This document shows positions 8,368-18,887 of a stretch of 58,933 nt of DNA, one piece after another; the first letter of the stretch is position 1; each line of letters opens with the position of its first letter. Both the position numbers and the translations under genes were made by a program. Where the stretch lies: positions 1 through 58,933 of the forward strand of contig JAIKXJ010000016.1 in assembly GCA_024684175.1 (NCBI GenBank), in the 5' to 3' direction. The notes beneath the pieces are model-generated. The model was not told where the DNA came from. It did no database searches and saw only the letters and a list, made by a program, of their open reading frames with translations. The DNA comes from Erysipelotrichaceae bacterium. Lineage in GTDB: Bacteria; Bacillota_I; Bacilli_A; Erysipelotrichales; Erysipelotrichaceae.

Positions 8368-9909
8368 ATGAAGAAATTATTGATTGTTTTGATCTTATTG
8401 ATTTCTCTTTCCGGATGTTCATCAAAAAAAGAAACAGATCTGACAAATGACAATTACAGAGTATTTTATGAGATATTTGTCGGTTCTTTTTCCGACAGCA
8501 ACGGTGACGGCATCGGCGACCTGCGGGGCATCATCGACCGTCTCGATTACCTGAATGACGGAAACGTTCTTTCAAAGGATTCTTTGGGGATCCAAGGTAT
8601 CTGGCTCACACCGATCTTTTATTCGCCCTCCTATCACAAATACGATGTCATCGATTATTACCGCATCGATCCGTCGTTTGGAACGCAGGACGATCTGGAT
8701 GAGCTCATCAGTGAATGTCATAAAAGAAATGTCCTGGTCATCCTGGATATTGCCTTCAATCATACGTCTTCTCAAAACGAATGGTTCAGATCATTTGTCG
8801 AAGCGCACCAGAACAATGATTACAACAACAAGTATTATGATTTTTATACCTATGCATATAAAAACGATTCCCCAAGCGGAAGATCGTTCTGCGATATTTC
8901 GTGGACCGATCAAAACTATGAGTGTAACTTCTCTTATGACATGCCGGAATTGAACTTCGATAATCCGGAAGTCAGGAACGAAGTTTTGAATATCGCCAGG
9001 TTCTATCTGAATAAAGGCGTCGACGGTTTCCGTTTCGATGCAGCCAAATATCTGTATCTGACCGATCGCAATTCGACGGAAAACTTCTGGAAATGGTATA
9101 CGGAGGAATTGAAAAAGATCAAAGAAGACATTTATCTCGTCGGAGAAGTATGGAGTTCGGAAGCGGAAGTCAACGGATTCATCGATGAGCTTAACTGTTT
9201 CAATTTCTCGATGCCGCAAAACGACGGTATGATCGCAAATTGCGTCAAAAGCTCAGATATCGGCCGCTACACAGCTTATATCGAGAATTATCAAAGCACA
9301 TTAAGATCGATCGATGAAAAAGCAATGCCGATCCCCTTCCTGTCGAATCATGACATGGACAGATCGGCTGGCTATCTTAATGTTTCGAATGGCGAAGCAT
9401 ATCTCGCCTCCGATCTCTATCTGCTTTCTCCCGGCTCCCCTTTCATCTACTATGGTGAAGAGATCGGCATGAAGGGTTCCAGAGGCGGGGCGAATACCGA
9501 TGCCAACCGCAGGCTGAGGATGCTCTGGGGAGATCAGGATACGGTCAGCGATCCCGAAGGAAGTACTTATGAGCTGAAAAATCAAGTCAACGGGACCGTG
9601 TCGGAACAGCTGAAAAATGAGAAGAGCTTGCTTAAGAACTATCAAAAACTGATCTATTTGAGGAAAAAATACCCGGGGATCGCAAGAGGCACCTATGAAA
9701 AGATATCGTTCGATCAACCTTCGTTGGGAGGCTTCAAAGTAAGCTATCAAGACAAGACCTTATATGTGATCCATAACTGTTCCAACGAAGAGATCAAAAT
9801 CAATACCGATCTGTTCACTAAATTATTGGACCATGCCGGATTTGCCGACTCCTCCTTTAAAAATAACGAATTCACTGTAGGTCCCTACAGTTCCGCGATC
9901 CTTGAATAA
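8368..9909 (+). CDS. Secreted GH13 alpha-amylase-type lipoprotein
   Basis: 513 residues with a lipoprotein signal peptide (hydrophobic stretch then LSGC, lipidated Cys17), so it is anchored outside the membrane. GH13 regions are all present: DIAFNH (127-132), nucleophile Asp224 in GFRFDAAKY, acid/base Glu260 in GEVW, and Asp329 in SNHD. It should hydrolyse starch or maltodextrin (alpha-amylase, neopullulanase or oligo-glucosidase specificity cannot be settled by eye), feeding the importer downstream. It is divergent from malQ with only 92 bases between them and ends at a bidirectional terminator shared with the transporter operon. Confidence 0.94.
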   Translation: MKKLLIVLILLISLSGCSSKKETDLTNDNYRVFYEIFVGSFSDSNGDGIGDLRGIIDRLDYLNDGNVLSKDSLGIQGIWLTPIFYSPSYHKYDVIDYYRIDPSFGTQDDLDELISECHKRNVLVILDIAFNHTSSQNEWFRSFVEAHQNNDYNNKYYDFYTYAYKNDSPSGRSFCDISWTDQNYECNFSYDMPELNFDNPEVRNEVLNIARFYLNKGVDGFRFDAAKYLYLTDRNSTENFWKWYTEELKKIKEDIYLVGEVWSSEAEVNGFIDELNCFNFSMPQNDGMIANCVKSSDIGRYTAYIENYQSTLRSIDEKAMPIPFLSNHDMDRSAGYLNVSNGEAYLASDLYLLSPGSPFIYYGEEIGMKGSRGGANTDANRRLRMLWGDQDTVSDPEGSTYELKNQVNGTVSEQLKNEKSLLKNYQKLIYLRKKYPGIARGTYEKISFDQPSLGGFKVSYQDKTLYVIHNCSNEEIKINTDLFTKLLDHAGFADSSFKNNEFTVGPYSSAILE

Positions 9910-9943
9910 GGACATACAGTTTGATCCGCTATCATCGATAAAG

Positions 9944-9987
9944 AAAAAGCTATGCAGAGGCATCTTCGTACTTATGCATAGCTTTTT
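9944..9987. terminator. Bidirectional terminator between GH13 gene and transporter operon
   Basis: Near-perfect inverted repeat AAAAAGCTATGCA / TGCATAAGCTTTTT-like arms with A-run on one side and T-run on the other. It serves the GH13 gene from the left and the malG end from the right. Confidence 0.85.
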
Positions 9988-10022
9988 AATTTAATGAATT
10001 GTCTCTTGATCAGCCGATAAGA

Positions 10023-10898
10023 TCAGCCTTTGACTGCACCGGACATGCCTTCCACATAGAATCGCTGCATGTAGATGAATAAGATCGCGATCGGGATCGA
10101 AATCACGACTGCCCCTGCAGCAAAGCATGTGTACCATTGATAGATGTACTCTTTCTGAAGCATGTTCCACAGGCCGATCGCAACGGTAAACTGATCCGCA
10201 TTAGCTCGGCAGATGACTTTTGCAAAGACGAAATCGACCCACGGAGCAATGAACGAGGTCATGACCGTATAGATGACGATCGGCTTTGAAAGCGGCATCG
10301 TGATACGGGTAAATACCTGCCATTGTGTTGCACCGTCCATTACGGCAGCTTCATCGATCGATTTCGGGATCGTATCGAAAAAGCCTTTTGCGATCTGGAA
10401 ACCAAGGCCAGTACACGCGGAATAAACGATGATGAGGCCGATCCGGATCATCGATCCTTCCGTCAGACCCATTGCTTTCAGAATGAAGTACTGAGCAACC
10501 ATAGCCATGAAACCCGGGAAAAGACCGAGGATCATGGCGATATTCATATACGGTCTTCTGAATCCGAAACGCATCCTGCTCAACGAATATGATACGGAAA
10601 GCACAAAGAATGTACTGAAGATGCAAGTAAAGATCGCTATGATGAGCGTATTTAAGAACATCTTCGGGAAATTCAGAACGTTTCTGTCCGTAAAAAGCTT
10701 TATGTAGTTGTTGAACGTATAGCCTTGCGGAAGAAATGTATTTGTATAAGCGCCCGGTTCAGCTCTGAAGCTTGTCAGAATGATCCAAAAGATCGGAAGC
10801 ACCCAGATGATCGCCAAAACTGCAAGCAATAAATGAACCATAAAATTCACAAACTGACGTTTTGGACTCAGCTTATTTTTTGCGACTTCATTCATCAC
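10023..10898 (-). CDS. malG: Maltodextrin ABC transporter permease, MalG type
   Basis: 291-residue inner-membrane permease with six hydrophobic segments and the cytoplasmic EAA loop (EAAVMDGATQWQVF...LPLSKP-like) that contacts the ATPase. Sequence type is the carbohydrate-importer MalG family. Its start overlaps the malF stop by four bases (ATGA-type coupling). It is the last gene of the operon and ends at the bidirectional terminator. Confidence 0.95.
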   Translation of the reverse strand: MMNEVAKNKLSPKRQFVNFMVHLLLAVLAIIWVLPIFWIILTSFRAEPGAYTNTFLPQGYTFNNYIKLFTDRNVLNFPKMFLNTLIIAIFTCIFSTFFVLSVSYSLSRMRFGFRRPYMNIAMILGLFPGFMAMVAQYFILKAMGLTEGSMIRIGLIIVYSACTGLGFQIAKGFFDTIPKSIDEAAVMDGATQWQVFTRITMPLSKPIVIYTVMTSFIAPWVDFVFAKVICRANADQFTVAIGLWNMLQKEYIYQWYTCFAAGAVVISIPIAILFIYMQRFYVEGMSGAVKG

Positions 10899-12241
10899 AT
10901 GAACGCCTCCTCATTTTTATAAGAACCGGAATTACGGTACGTGACCAAGGTGACGATGGTAAGAATGACGAATGTCAAGATACCGATGACAGCACCCAGA
11001 TTGTAATACTGCTGGTCGATCGTCAGTTTATATAACCACGTAACGAGCAGATCGGTCTGGCCTGCCGTATCTCCGACATAGGTCGGACCGCCGCCGGAAA
11101 GCAGATAGATGACTCCGAAGTTGTTGATATTTCCGACGAAACTGGAGATCAGATACGGAGTCGTAACGAAGAGCATGTATGGCAAAGTGATCTTAAAGAA
11201 GATCTTAGTCGGTCCTGCTCCATCCATTTTTGCCGCTTCATATAATTCGGCCGGAATATTCTGCAAGATACCGGTGATCTGAAGCATCGTATAAGGTATA
11301 CCGATCCAGATATTGATGACGATGATCGTGATCCTTGCCCACATCGCATTCTGCCAGAATGGCAGCGGAGAAGAGGTCAGACCAAGGTTCTGCAAAAGTA
11401 TATTGACTGCTCCGGAAGGCTGCAGCATGATGTTCATGATCATTAAGGTGACAAACTGTGGAACAGCGATCGAAAGGATGAAACAGAATCTCCAGAAGCC
11501 TTTCCATTTCGTATCCTTTCTGTTGATGACCATGGCAAGGATCATGCCGAGGATATAGTTCAGGAAGGTCGCAAATATTGCCCATATGATCGTCCATCCC
11601 AATACATGCCAGAACTGACGTCCGATATTTCCGTTCATGTTGAGGACACGCGAAAATTGATGCAGACCGTCCCAGTCAAACAACATCAGATGTTCATCTT
11701 CCTTTGAATATGTCGTAAATGCCATCGAGATCATGTATACCAAAGGAACGATATTGAAGATCAGGATACCAAGACACGGCAAAGTCATCAAAGTGATATG
11801 AAGGTTCTTGTCGAACAGGCTTCTTATATCTTCTTTGAATGTCGGAACTTTTCCTTTTTCTTTCAGCTGAAGTTCAAGTTTATATGAGTACTTCATCTGA
11901 ATGATCCACAATACGATGATCGCCGCAATGACGAAACAGGTGATCACACCGGCAAGCAGGATCTGCTGAGAATTATCGCCTGCTATATATTCATAGATCT
12001 GCTTTGCTTCATTCCAGACTTTTTCCTGTGCCCTTGTTCCAAGAGAAGGCATCATCGAAAGAGAATGGATCCCCGTTGAGATCATGTAGAATATGAAAGC
12101 GATCTCGAACAAGAATACAAAACAGCCTTTTATGATCTGCTTATGGCCGATCATGCCAAGACCCATTACAACAGCAGAGAGCTTTGTAAATATGTCTCCG
12201 TGCAATAATGCGTTTTTGACGGTTGAACGATTATTTTCCAT
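10895..12241 (-). CDS. malF: Maltodextrin ABC transporter permease, MalF type with N-terminal extension
   Basis: 448 residues, longer than a minimal sugar permease. An N-terminal extension with at least two membrane segments precedes the standard six-helix permease core. The EAA loop (EAAKMDGAGPTKIFFKITLP) and the GGGPTYVGDTAGQTD motif near the C-terminus are typical of maltose/maltodextrin permeases. It pairs with MalG, overlapping it by four bases, and follows the binding protein after a 73-base gap that holds a stem-loop. Confidence 0.95.
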   Translation of the reverse strand: MENNRSTVKNALLHGDIFTKLSAVVMGLGMIGHKQIIKGCFVFLFEIAFIFYMISTGIHSLSMMPSLGTRAQEKVWNEAKQIYEYIAGDNSQQILLAGVITCFVIAAIIVLWIIQMKYSYKLELQLKEKGKVPTFKEDIRSLFDKNLHITLMTLPCLGILIFNIVPLVYMISMAFTTYSKEDEHLMLFDWDGLHQFSRVLNMNGNIGRQFWHVLGWTIIWAIFATFLNYILGMILAMVINRKDTKWKGFWRFCFILSIAVPQFVTLMIMNIMLQPSGAVNILLQNLGLTSSPLPFWQNAMWARITIIVINIWIGIPYTMLQITGILQNIPAELYEAAKMDGAGPTKIFFKITLPYMLFVTTPYLISSFVGNINNFGVIYLLSGGGPTYVGDTAGQTDLLVTWLYKLTIDQQYYNLGAVIGILTFVILTIVTLVTYRNSGSYKNEEAFM

Positions 12242-12263
12242 AAATAACCTCCGAAGGAAAGCA

Positions 12264-12300
12264 GAAAACCGCAGTAGATCAAAGATAAACTGCGGTTTTC
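12264..12300 (-). terminator. Intercistronic stem-loop between binding protein and malF
   Basis: GAAAACCGCAGT and ACTGCGGTTTTC form a strong hairpin in the 73-base gap. On the minus strand it is followed by a mixed, not pure, T-tract. It probably works as a leaky terminator or mRNA stabiliser that keeps binding protein output above permease output, as known for malE-malF spacers in other bacteria. Confidence 0.6.
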
Positions 12301-12314
12301 TAAAATACTAATGA

Positions 12315-13553
12315 TTACTGAACAGCGGAAGAATTCATAGAAGCATTCATAGCTTCTGTCTTTTCTGCTGCATTTGCATGAGTGACCGAACCGGCAACCA
12401 GTTCATCGCCCATCGACTGTGCAGGAGTCCAATAATTACCCATATCTGCCTGTAACGGCTGAACGATCGAAGCATAAGACATGGTATCCATCTTCGCTTT
12501 TGCCAGAGCGTTGTCACCAACGTTGATGTTGACATCTGTCGGGATGACTTCTCTTGAATCAAAGTGAGCCTGCTGTGCTTCTGTACCGCCCAGATATGCA
12601 GCTAAAGCAACGGCGATCTCAGGATGTTCAGCATAAAGAGCGGTCGTCGGGTTGACGCCGACAGCTTTTGAACCGGCAAATGCTCTCATCTGCTTCAATT
12701 CACCGTTCAAAGTGTAGGAAGGAGAAGCAGCGATACCGAGGTTGTCACCGTATGCATCTTTCGCTTTCTGGTAGTCCCAGTCACCGGAGAAGAATGCGCT
12801 GATGTCAGTTCCGGTCGAAACATCACCATTGACAAAATTAGGATTTGCAACGAGATCAACAAGGTAATCTGTAACAGCTACAGCCTTGTCGCCGGAGAAA
12901 TCGAATCCGGCAGCTGCATCGCCGCCGTCAGGTCCGAACAGTGTGCATCCGTTTGCTACATAGAATGCAGCGATATACCAGGAGTTGTTCAGCGGGAAAG
13001 CGACCTTTCCTTTTTCGAGCATCGCATCTAAAGATTTGACATCTTCATCGGTGAAAACGCTCTTGTCATAGAACATGAACCAGGTATTTCCTGAATACGG
13101 GGCACCATAAACAGAACCGTCATATGTGACAGTGTTGACTGTTGTTGCAGAGTTGTTCTTCTTGATCGCATCAAGTGTAGAACCGCCTAATTCAGCGATC
13201 GCACCGGCCTTCAGAAGGTCAGGGATCTGGTCGTTTGCGTACATGTAGACATCTGCTGCTGCTGCTGGGTCTGTTGTGACGTTCGTCTTGGCATCGCCTT
13301 CAGAGCAGACACCATAGTTGAACGTGATCTCCCATTCAGGATGTGCTGCAGCAAAATTGTCGCACATTGTCTGCAGCCATTTGCCGTTATCCTCAGACTG
13401 GTCTTCCTGAGGTCCCCAAACAGTAACGGTAACTGCGACTTTTTCTTCAGCAGCCGGAGTTTCGTTTTCGCTTGGTTTAGCTGAGCATGCCGTAAGCATT
13501 CCGATCGCCATCAGAAGCGTCAAGCTCAGAGTTACTAACTTTTTGATACTCAT
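12315..13553 (-). CDS. malE: Maltodextrin-binding lipoprotein of ABC importer
   Basis: 412 residues. The signal peptide ends in a lipobox (LTAC, Cys23), placing the protein on the outer face of the membrane. The mature part has the family 1 extracellular solute-binding pattern (VTVWGPQED start, PDLLKAGAIAELGG, YGAPYSGNTWFMFYDKSVF). It should capture maltose/maltodextrins and pass them to MalF/MalG. It lies second in the operon with a strong AAGGAGG site and a possible extra promoter just upstream (13576-13604). Confidence 0.94.
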   Translation of the reverse strand: MSIKKLVTLSLTLLMAIGMLTACSAKPSENETPAAEEKVAVTVTVWGPQEDQSEDNGKWLQTMCDNFAAAHPEWEITFNYGVCSEGDAKTNVTTDPAAAADVYMYANDQIPDLLKAGAIAELGGSTLDAIKKNNSATTVNTVTYDGSVYGAPYSGNTWFMFYDKSVFTDEDVKSLDAMLEKGKVAFPLNNSWYIAAFYVANGCTLFGPDGGDAAAGFDFSGDKAVAVTDYLVDLVANPNFVNGDVSTGTDISAFFSGDWDYQKAKDAYGDNLGIAASPSYTLNGELKQMRAFAGSKAVGVNPTTALYAEHPEIAVALAAYLGGTEAQQAHFDSREVIPTDVNINVGDNALAKAKMDTMSYASIVQPLQADMGNYWTPAQSMGDELVAGSVTHANAAEKTEAMNASMNSSAVQ

Positions 13554-13575
13554 TCCAATTTAATCCTCCTTGATA

Positions 13576-13604
13576 ATTTTATGTTCACCGGTATAGACCG
13601 GTAA
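13576..13604 (-). promoter_or_regulatory. Possible internal promoter before the binding protein gene
   Basis: Minus strand TTACCG (13599-13604), 17-base spacer, TAAAAT (13576-13581). The spacer carries ACCGGT twice in inverted arrangement. The block ATTTTATG-N2-CACCGGTATA (forward strand) is nearly identical to the core of the promoter before the ATPase gene at 14931-14949. The transcript would start almost at the ribosome binding site. Confidence 0.4.
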
Positions 13605-13612
13605 GCACCCTA

Positions 13613-14803
13613 TTACAGATATTCCAGATTCTTGCCGCTTTCTTTGTCGAACATGTGAACGACATTCGGGGCAAAGGTGAACGGTACGACCGTACCGATC
13701 TTCGGGAACTGGTCACCCAATTCCAATGTCGGAACGATCACGATGCTGTCTGTTCCTCCCGCATTCAGATGCAAGTGAACGGAACTGCCCATCATTTCGG
13801 AAACGTCGACGACACCGTTGATCATCGCACCTTCGGTCTTTTTCAGAGAGATATGCTCCGGTCTTGCACCGACGATGATCTCCTTCTCCGGCGTATTTCT
13901 TTCTTTCAGTCTAGCTTGTTTATCCTCGGAAGGAACGATACGTGCACCCTGTACTTCGATCACATAGTTCCCGTTCTCTTTTACGAGCTTTCCGTCATAG
14001 AAGTTCATCTGCGGCATGCCGATGAAACCTGCGACGAATGTATTGACCGGTTTATTGAACACTTCCTGAGGCGTGCCGATCTGCTGGATCTCACCGTCTT
14101 TCATGATGACGATACGATCGCCTAAGGTCATGGCTTCCGTCTGATCGTGTGTGACATAAATGAACGTCGAATTGATCCTTTGTCTCAGTTTGATGATCTC
14201 AGCACGCATCTGATTACGCAGTTTCGCATCCAGGTTCGATAACGGTTCATCCATTAAGAGCACTCTCGGCTCACGTACGATGGCTCTGCCGATCGCGACA
14301 CGCTGTCTCTGACCGCCGGACAAAGCTTTCGGTCTTCGATTGAGATATTCGGTGATGCCTAAGATCTCAGCAGCTTCATTGACCTGTTTGTCCATCTGAT
14401 CTTTCGGGACTTTTCTCAGCGTAAGAGGAAATTCCAGATTCTGACGTACCGTCATGTGCGGATAAAGCGCATAGTTCTGGAAGACCATGGCGATATCTCT
14501 GTCTTTCGGCTCGATATCGTTCATCCGGACGCCGTCGATGTACAGATCACCTCTCGTGATGTCTTCCAGACCGGCGATCATTCGAAGTGTCGTGGACTTT
14601 CCGCAGCCGGAAGGACCTACGAAGACGATGAATTCCTTGTCAGCAATTTCAAGATTGAAATCATCGACAGCGACGACACCTTCCTCCGTAACTTTCAGAT
14701 TGTTCTTCTTTTTGGAAGGATCATCCCCCCTTTTCTTCCTTCTTTCCTGAACGGCAGCATTAGGATAGATTTTTTGAATATGCTGCAAACTGATTGTAGA
14801 CAT
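13613..14803 (-). CDS. msmX: Sugar ABC transporter ATPase, MsmX/UgpC/MalK type
   Basis: 396 residues. Walker [10 protein letters not shown] (63-71), signature LSGGQRQR (161-168), Walker B LLMDEP (182-187), and a C-terminal TOBE-like regulatory domain. A basic insert of about 25 residues ([13 protein letters not shown]) sits between the first strands, as seen in some gut Bacillota relatives. It energises the MalF/MalG importer and, by family precedent, may serve other sugar importers too. An ATG 54 bases further upstream was rejected because the chosen start has a perfect GGAGGAG site. First gene of the operon, with a leader of about 120 bases. Confidence 0.95.
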   Translation of the reverse strand: MSTISLQHIQKIYPNAAVQERRKKRGDDPSKKKNNLKVTEEGVVAVDDFNLEIADKEFIVFVGPSGCGKSTTLRMIAGLEDITRGDLYIDGVRMNDIEPKDRDIAMVFQNYALYPHMTVRQNLEFPLTLRKVPKDQMDKQVNEAAEILGITEYLNRRPKALSGGQRQRVAIGRAIVREPRVLLMDEPLSNLDAKLRNQMRAEIIKLRQRINSTFIYVTHDQTEAMTLGDRIVIMKDGEIQQIGTPQEVFNKPVNTFVAGFIGMPQMNFYDGKLVKENGNYVIEVQGARIVPSEDKQARLKERNTPEKEIIVGARPEHISLKKTEGAMINGVVDVSEMMGSSVHLHLNAGGTDSIVIVPTLELGDQFPKIGTVVPFTFAPNVVHMFDKESGKNLEYL

Positions 14804-14930
14804 AATCTCCTCCTTTTTATGATTTGATTCGAGTAAAAACTGCGTTTTTGCTGACAAAAAGATGTTTGATCGGTTTGATATTGAAATTTTTCAAATACAG
14901 GTCAGCCGAAGAAAACCTTTTCTATATTTA

Positions 14931-14959
14931 ATTTTATGGCACCGGTATAAAAATGTAAA
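14931..14959 (-). promoter_or_regulatory. Promoter of the maltodextrin importer operon
   Basis: Minus strand -35 TTTACA (14954-14959), 17-base spacer, -10 TAAAAT (14931-14936). The -35 is inside the palindrome at 14954-14969, so a bound repressor would block RNA polymerase. Confidence 0.7.
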
Positions 14960-14969
14960 CGCTTTTACA
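14954..14969. promoter_or_regulatory. cre / LacI-family operator
   Basis: TGTAAACGCTTTTACA, a palindrome (TGTAAA...TTTACA) with a central CG. It matches the catabolite responsive element or a MalR-like LacI-family operator with one deviation. Position over the -35 implies repression, either by CcpA under good carbon supply or by a local maltose regulator outside the window. Confidence 0.65.
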
Positions 14970-14999
14970 AAAAATATGTGACGATTTTGTGAAATCTGT

Positions 15000-16082
15000 T
15001 TATAACATGAAATCCAGCAGGACATGATTGAGGATCTCGAGATCTTTGCAGATGAGACGGCCGTTTTCGATCCTGACCGTCGGATTTTTGACCCCTTTTT
15101 CATACTTCTTCAAAAGATCGGTATCATAGAGCTTGTTAAAGCTTTCGATATCCAGACCGTAGATCGTCCGCAAAGACATCATCAGATGCTCAAATTCCCT
15201 GTCTTCTTTGCTTAAAACAAGATCTTCATCTTTGTCATTGAAATTTATGAAGTAACGTTCAAAACTGCGTGTATTAGTATAACGGCGATCGCCGATCTTG
15301 GATGACGCACCGATCGAGATGCCCAGAAAATCTTCATAGTTCCAATAAGAGAGATTATGTTTGGACTCTTTTCCCTTTCTGGCATAATTGGAGACTTCAT
15401 AATGGATGTAACCGGCATCCGTCAGCCTTTTTTCGATATATTCATACATATCCGCTTCCATATCTTCATCCAATGGTTCTACCCCTCTTTTTCCGAAGAC
15501 GGAATTCTCTTCGATCGTCAGGGAGTACAGAGAGATGTGTTCCAGATCCAGGGAAAGGATATCGTCGATGGTCTTACCCAGCAGGACAAGGTCCTGGCCG
15601 GGCAAAGAATACATCAGATCGCCGCTGATATTCTCAAATCCATTCTCTCTTAACATTTTGATCTTCATTCTTACGTCTTCAAACGTATGTTTCCGGTTCA
15701 AAGACCGCAACAGATCATCATCGGAAGACTGTATCCCCATGGAGATCCTGTTGACTTTGTGCTTCATGAGGATCCTGATCTTTTCTTCATCCAGGGATTC
15801 CGGATTGACTTCGACCGTATATTCGATGACATTTGAAGAAAATGGATCGATTATATTTAAAAGAGTGTCCAGTTGAACACTCGATAAAGCAGTGGGCGTC
15901 CCACCGCCGATATAGATCGTCTCATAGCCGTCATGGCATTCCTGTTCGATCTCTTGTTTTACTCTTTGCAGCCAGCGATCCGCCAGTTTCTGTTCAAAGA
16001 TCCGATGGGCAAAGTCACAATAGTAACAGATCGAGCGGCAGAACGGCACATGAAGATATAAATGCTTAATTCTTGTCGTCAT
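15000..16082 (-). CDS. hemW: Radical SAM heme chaperone HemW
   Basis: 360 residues. Radical SAM motif [10 protein letters not shown] (Cys15, Cys19, Cys22) with the HemW-type aromatic Phe24 where coproporphyrinogen dehydrogenases carry a fourth Cys. GGGTPTAL and the C-terminal winged region follow. HemW is a heme-handling chaperone and not a true coproporphyrinogen oxidase. The gene overlaps the end of lepA by 17 bases and is the last of the fmt-lepA-hemW operon. The lepA-hemW pairing is widespread in Bacillota. Confidence 0.96.
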   Translation of the reverse strand: MTTRIKHLYLHVPFCRSICYYCDFAHRIFEQKLADRWLQRVKQEIEQECHDGYETIYIGGGTPTALSSVQLDTLLNIIDPFSSNVIEYTVEVNPESLDEEKIRILMKHKVNRISMGIQSSDDDLLRSLNRKHTFEDVRMKIKMLRENGFENISGDLMYSLPGQDLVLLGKTIDDILSLDLEHISLYSLTIEENSVFGKRGVEPLDEDMEADMYEYIEKRLTDAGYIHYEVSNYARKGKESKHNLSYWNYEDFLGISIGASSKIGDRRYTNTRSFERYFINFNDKDEDLVLSKEDREFEHLMMSLRTIYGLDIESFNKLYDTDLLKKYEKGVKNPTVRIENGRLICKDLEILNHVLLDFML

Positions 16083-17883
16083 CTAAAGCCAATACAGCCA
16101 TGAAAGCTTCCTGAGGTATTTCTACACTTCCGACGGCTTTCATGCGCTTCTTGCCCTCTCTTTGCTTCTCCAGGAGCTTTTTCTTACGGGAGATATCACC
16201 TCCGTAGCATTTTGCCAGGACGTCTTTACGTAAAGATTTGATGTTGGTCCTCGCCAGGATCTTATTGCCGATGGCTGCCTGGATCGGGATCTCGAACTGC
16301 TGCTTCGGCAAGATCTCTTTAAGTTTAACGGTGATCGCCTGCCCACGTTTGTATGCGAAATCCTTATGCACGATGATGCTCAAAGCATCGATCACTTCTC
16401 CATTGATCAAAATATCCATCTTGACCAGATTGGATTTGCGGTAGCCGATCAGTTCATAGTCCAGCGAGGCATAGCCGCGGGATACGGATTTCAGCTTATC
16501 AAAATATTCAAAAATGATCTCGGACAGCGGCATCTCATAGATCAGCTGATTGCGGTTCTCATCGAGATAGATCATCTCTTTGTAGATACCACGTTTGTCC
16601 TGTGACAGCTGCATGATCGGACCGATATATTCATTCGGTACCATGATCGTTGCCCGTACATAAGGTTCTTCGATGAATTCGATGAGATTGGATTCCGGCA
16701 TCAGCGACGGATTGTCGATATATTTGACGGTACCGTCAGTCAAAGTGACCTTATAAATGACGGAAGGTGCTGTTGCGATCAGATTCAGATTGTATTCTCT
16801 TTCCAGACGTTCCTGAACGACTTCCATATGAAGCAGACCCAGGAAACCGAGACGGAAACCAAAACCCAGAGCCTTGGAGGATTCGGCTTCAAAAGTCAAC
16901 GAGGAATCGTTGAGCTGCAGCTTTTCCAAAGCATCCCTGAGATCGTTATATTTGTTGTTGTCAGTCGGATACATGCCGCAATAGACCATCGGGTTCATCT
17001 TGCGGTAACCCGGCAAGGCTTGTTCACAGGGATGATCGGCATTGGTGATCGTATCGCCGATATGGATATCCTGTATCGATTTGATCGAAGCGCAAAGATA
17101 GCCGACTTCTCCTGCCGACAAGCTGTTACGTTTGACTTCGCCCGGTGTCTTGACACCGACTTCCGTGACTTCGAATTCCGTGCCCGTCTGCATGAAACGG
17201 ATATGATCACCGACTTTTACTTTTCCTTCTTTGAGACAGACGAAAACAACGACACCGCGGTAAGAGTCATAATAGGAATCAAAGACCAGAGCCTTCAAAG
17301 GAGCGTGTTCATCCCCTTTTGGGGCCGGAAGATATTCGACGATGCCTTCTAAGACATCCTCGACATTCAGACCGGTCTTTGCCGAGATGCACGGCGCATA
17401 GGAACAATCCAGGCCGATGACATCTTCGATCTCCTTTTTGGTCCGTTCGATATCGGCGCTGGGCAGATCGATCTTGTTGATGACCGGCAAGATCTCCAGG
17501 TCGTTGTCCAGGGCAAGATAAGTATTGGCCAAAGTCTGGGCTTCGATGCCCTGCGAAGCATCGACGACTAAGATCGCTCCGTCACAGGCAGCCAGAGAAC
17601 GCGAGACTTCGTAGGTGAAGTCGACATGTCCCGGCGTATCAATCAGATGGAAGATGTATTCTTCTCCGTTTTTGGCGGTATAGGAAAGCTGAACGACATT
17701 GAGCTTGATCGTGATGCCCCGTTCACGTTCCAGTTCCAGGGAATCCAGGATCTGATCCTGCATCTCCCGTTTGGAGACCGTATCTGTCAATTCCAAAATG
17801 CGGTCGGCCAGCGTCGACTTTCCGTGATCGATATGTGCGATGATCGAGAAATTACGAATATGTTGCTTATCCAAGTTTTTCAC
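16066..17883 (-). CDS. lepA: Elongation factor 4
   Basis: 605 residues, the normal length. GTPase motifs AHIDHGKST (G1), DTPGH (G3) and NKID (G4) precede the EF-G-like domains and the unique LepA C-terminal domain ([25 protein letters not shown] region). It is a ribosome-associated translational GTPase. It overlaps fmt by 17 bases upstream and hemW by 17 bases downstream, so the three are probably translated in a coupled way. Confidence 0.99.
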   Translation of the reverse strand: MKNLDKQHIRNFSIIAHIDHGKSTLADRILELTDTVSKREMQDQILDSLELERERGITIKLNVVQLSYTAKNGEEYIFHLIDTPGHVDFTYEVSRSLAACDGAILVVDASQGIEAQTLANTYLALDNDLEILPVINKIDLPSADIERTKKEIEDVIGLDCSYAPCISAKTGLNVEDVLEGIVEYLPAPKGDEHAPLKALVFDSYYDSYRGVVVFVCLKEGKVKVGDHIRFMQTGTEFEVTEVGVKTPGEVKRNSLSAGEVGYLCASIKSIQDIHIGDTITNADHPCEQALPGYRKMNPMVYCGMYPTDNNKYNDLRDALEKLQLNDSSLTFEAESSKALGFGFRLGFLGLLHMEVVQERLEREYNLNLIATAPSVIYKVTLTDGTVKYIDNPSLMPESNLIEFIEEPYVRATIMVPNEYIGPIMQLSQDKRGIYKEMIYLDENRNQLIYEMPLSEIIFEYFDKLKSVSRGYASLDYELIGYRKSNLVKMDILINGEVIDALSIIVHKDFAYKRGQAITVKLKEILPKQQFEIPIQAAIGNKILARTNIKSLRKDVLAKCYGGDISRKKKLLEKQREGKKRMKAVGSVEIPQEAFMAVLALDDDKN

Positions 17884-18805
17884 CCTTCAAAGATCGGCCG
17901 GCACCGTTATGGAATGCCTTGGCATCCATTGAATTCTTTCCTTCCGGCTTGATCTGATAGACTTTGATGAATCCGTCTTCGCAGTCGATGCGAAGATAAT
18001 CTTTTTCCAGTCCCTGAAAGACACAGGGATCGGAATCCTCACATTCTTCGAAAAAGACCTTTTCCATCTTGTATTTCTTTCCTTTGCATAGGAAATATGC
18101 GCCAGGCGCATCTAAGAGTCCGCGTATGTGATCGTAGACTTCCCTGACCGGATGATCGAAACCGATCTCTTCGATCTCTTTTTCCAGGTTCCAGGCATAG
18201 GTCGCTTCGTTTTCGTTCTGCGCTGCGGGATGAACATCGCCGCTAAACAGCTTCGGCAAAAATTCCAGAAGCATGTCCAAAGCCAGATCCGAGAGTTTGT
18301 CAAACATCGTCGAATTGGTATCTTCGATCTCAATGGGGATGCTTCTTTGATATAGGATCTCACCCTGGTCCATCTTCTTTGCCATATACTGAATGGTGAT
18401 CCCTGTTTCCTTCTCCCCATTGATGATGGCACGCTGTATCGGTGCCCCGCCGCGGTATTTCGGCAGCAAAGAACCGTGGGCATTGATGCACTTGTATTTC
18501 GGATATTCGAGGATGACCGATGGGATGAATTGACCATAGGCGGCCGTGATGATCAGATCCGGCTCATAAGACAGGACCTGTTCATATTCATCCTTGATCT
18601 TAACCGGCGTCAGGACCGGAACGGAGAGCTCTGTTGCCATTTCTTTGACTTTGGAAGGCGTCAGGATCTTCTTACGTCCGACCTCCTTGTCCGGTTGGGT
18701 CACTACAGCGACGATTCTATAACCGGCCTTGTAAAGGCCTTCTAAGATATGGGCTGCAAACTGCGGTGTGCCCATGAATACGATCTTCTTGTCTTCAAAT
18801 TCCAT
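17867..18805 (-). CDS. fmt: Methionyl-tRNA formyltransferase
   Basis: 312 residues. Catalytic Asn108, His110 and Asp146 sit in [17 protein letters not shown] and KMDQGEI, as in the characterised enzymes. It formylates initiator Met-tRNA. First gene of the fmt-lepA-hemW operon. The only good -10 (TATAAT at 18815-18820) is nine bases from the ATG, giving a leader of about three bases. Confidence 0.98.
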   Translation of the reverse strand: MEFEDKKIVFMGTPQFAAHILEGLYKAGYRIVAVVTQPDKEVGRKKILTPSKVKEMATELSVPVLTPVKIKDEYEQVLSYEPDLIITAAYGQFIPSVILEYPKYKCINAHGSLLPKYRGGAPIQRAIINGEKETGITIQYMAKKMDQGEILYQRSIPIEIEDTNSTMFDKLSDLALDMLLEFLPKLFSGDVHPAAQNENEATYAWNLEKEIEEIGFDHPVREVYDHIRGLLDAPGAYFLCKGKKYKMEKVFFEECEDSDPCVFQGLEKDYLRIDCEDGFIKVYQIKPEGKNSMDAKAFHNGAGRSLKGEKLG

Positions 18806-18814
18806 AACATCAAT

Positions 18815-18820
18815 ATTATA
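18815..18820 (-). promoter_or_regulatory. -10 box of fmt operon, near-leaderless
   Basis: Perfect TATAAT on the minus strand, nine bases before the fmt ATG. No convincing -35 and no Shine-Dalgarno are visible. Confidence 0.5.
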
Positions 18821-18829
18821 CAGTATTTA

Positions 18830-18858
18830 TTGCATTTTTCGGGTGATTTGAATATAAT
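18830..18858 (+). promoter_or_regulatory. rpsT promoter
   Basis: TTGCAT (18830-18835), 17-base spacer, TATAAT (18853-18858), followed by a 24-base leader with AAGGAGG before the rpsT ATG. Confidence 0.8.
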
Positions 18859-18887
18859 AAGAAAGCGTAATTAGGTAAGGAGGATCT

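Noticed and set aside
8276..8446. N-terminal extension of malQ
   Set aside because: The extra 57 residues lack homology, have no ribosome site and overlap the divergent lipoprotein start; the internal ATG has GAAGGGG.
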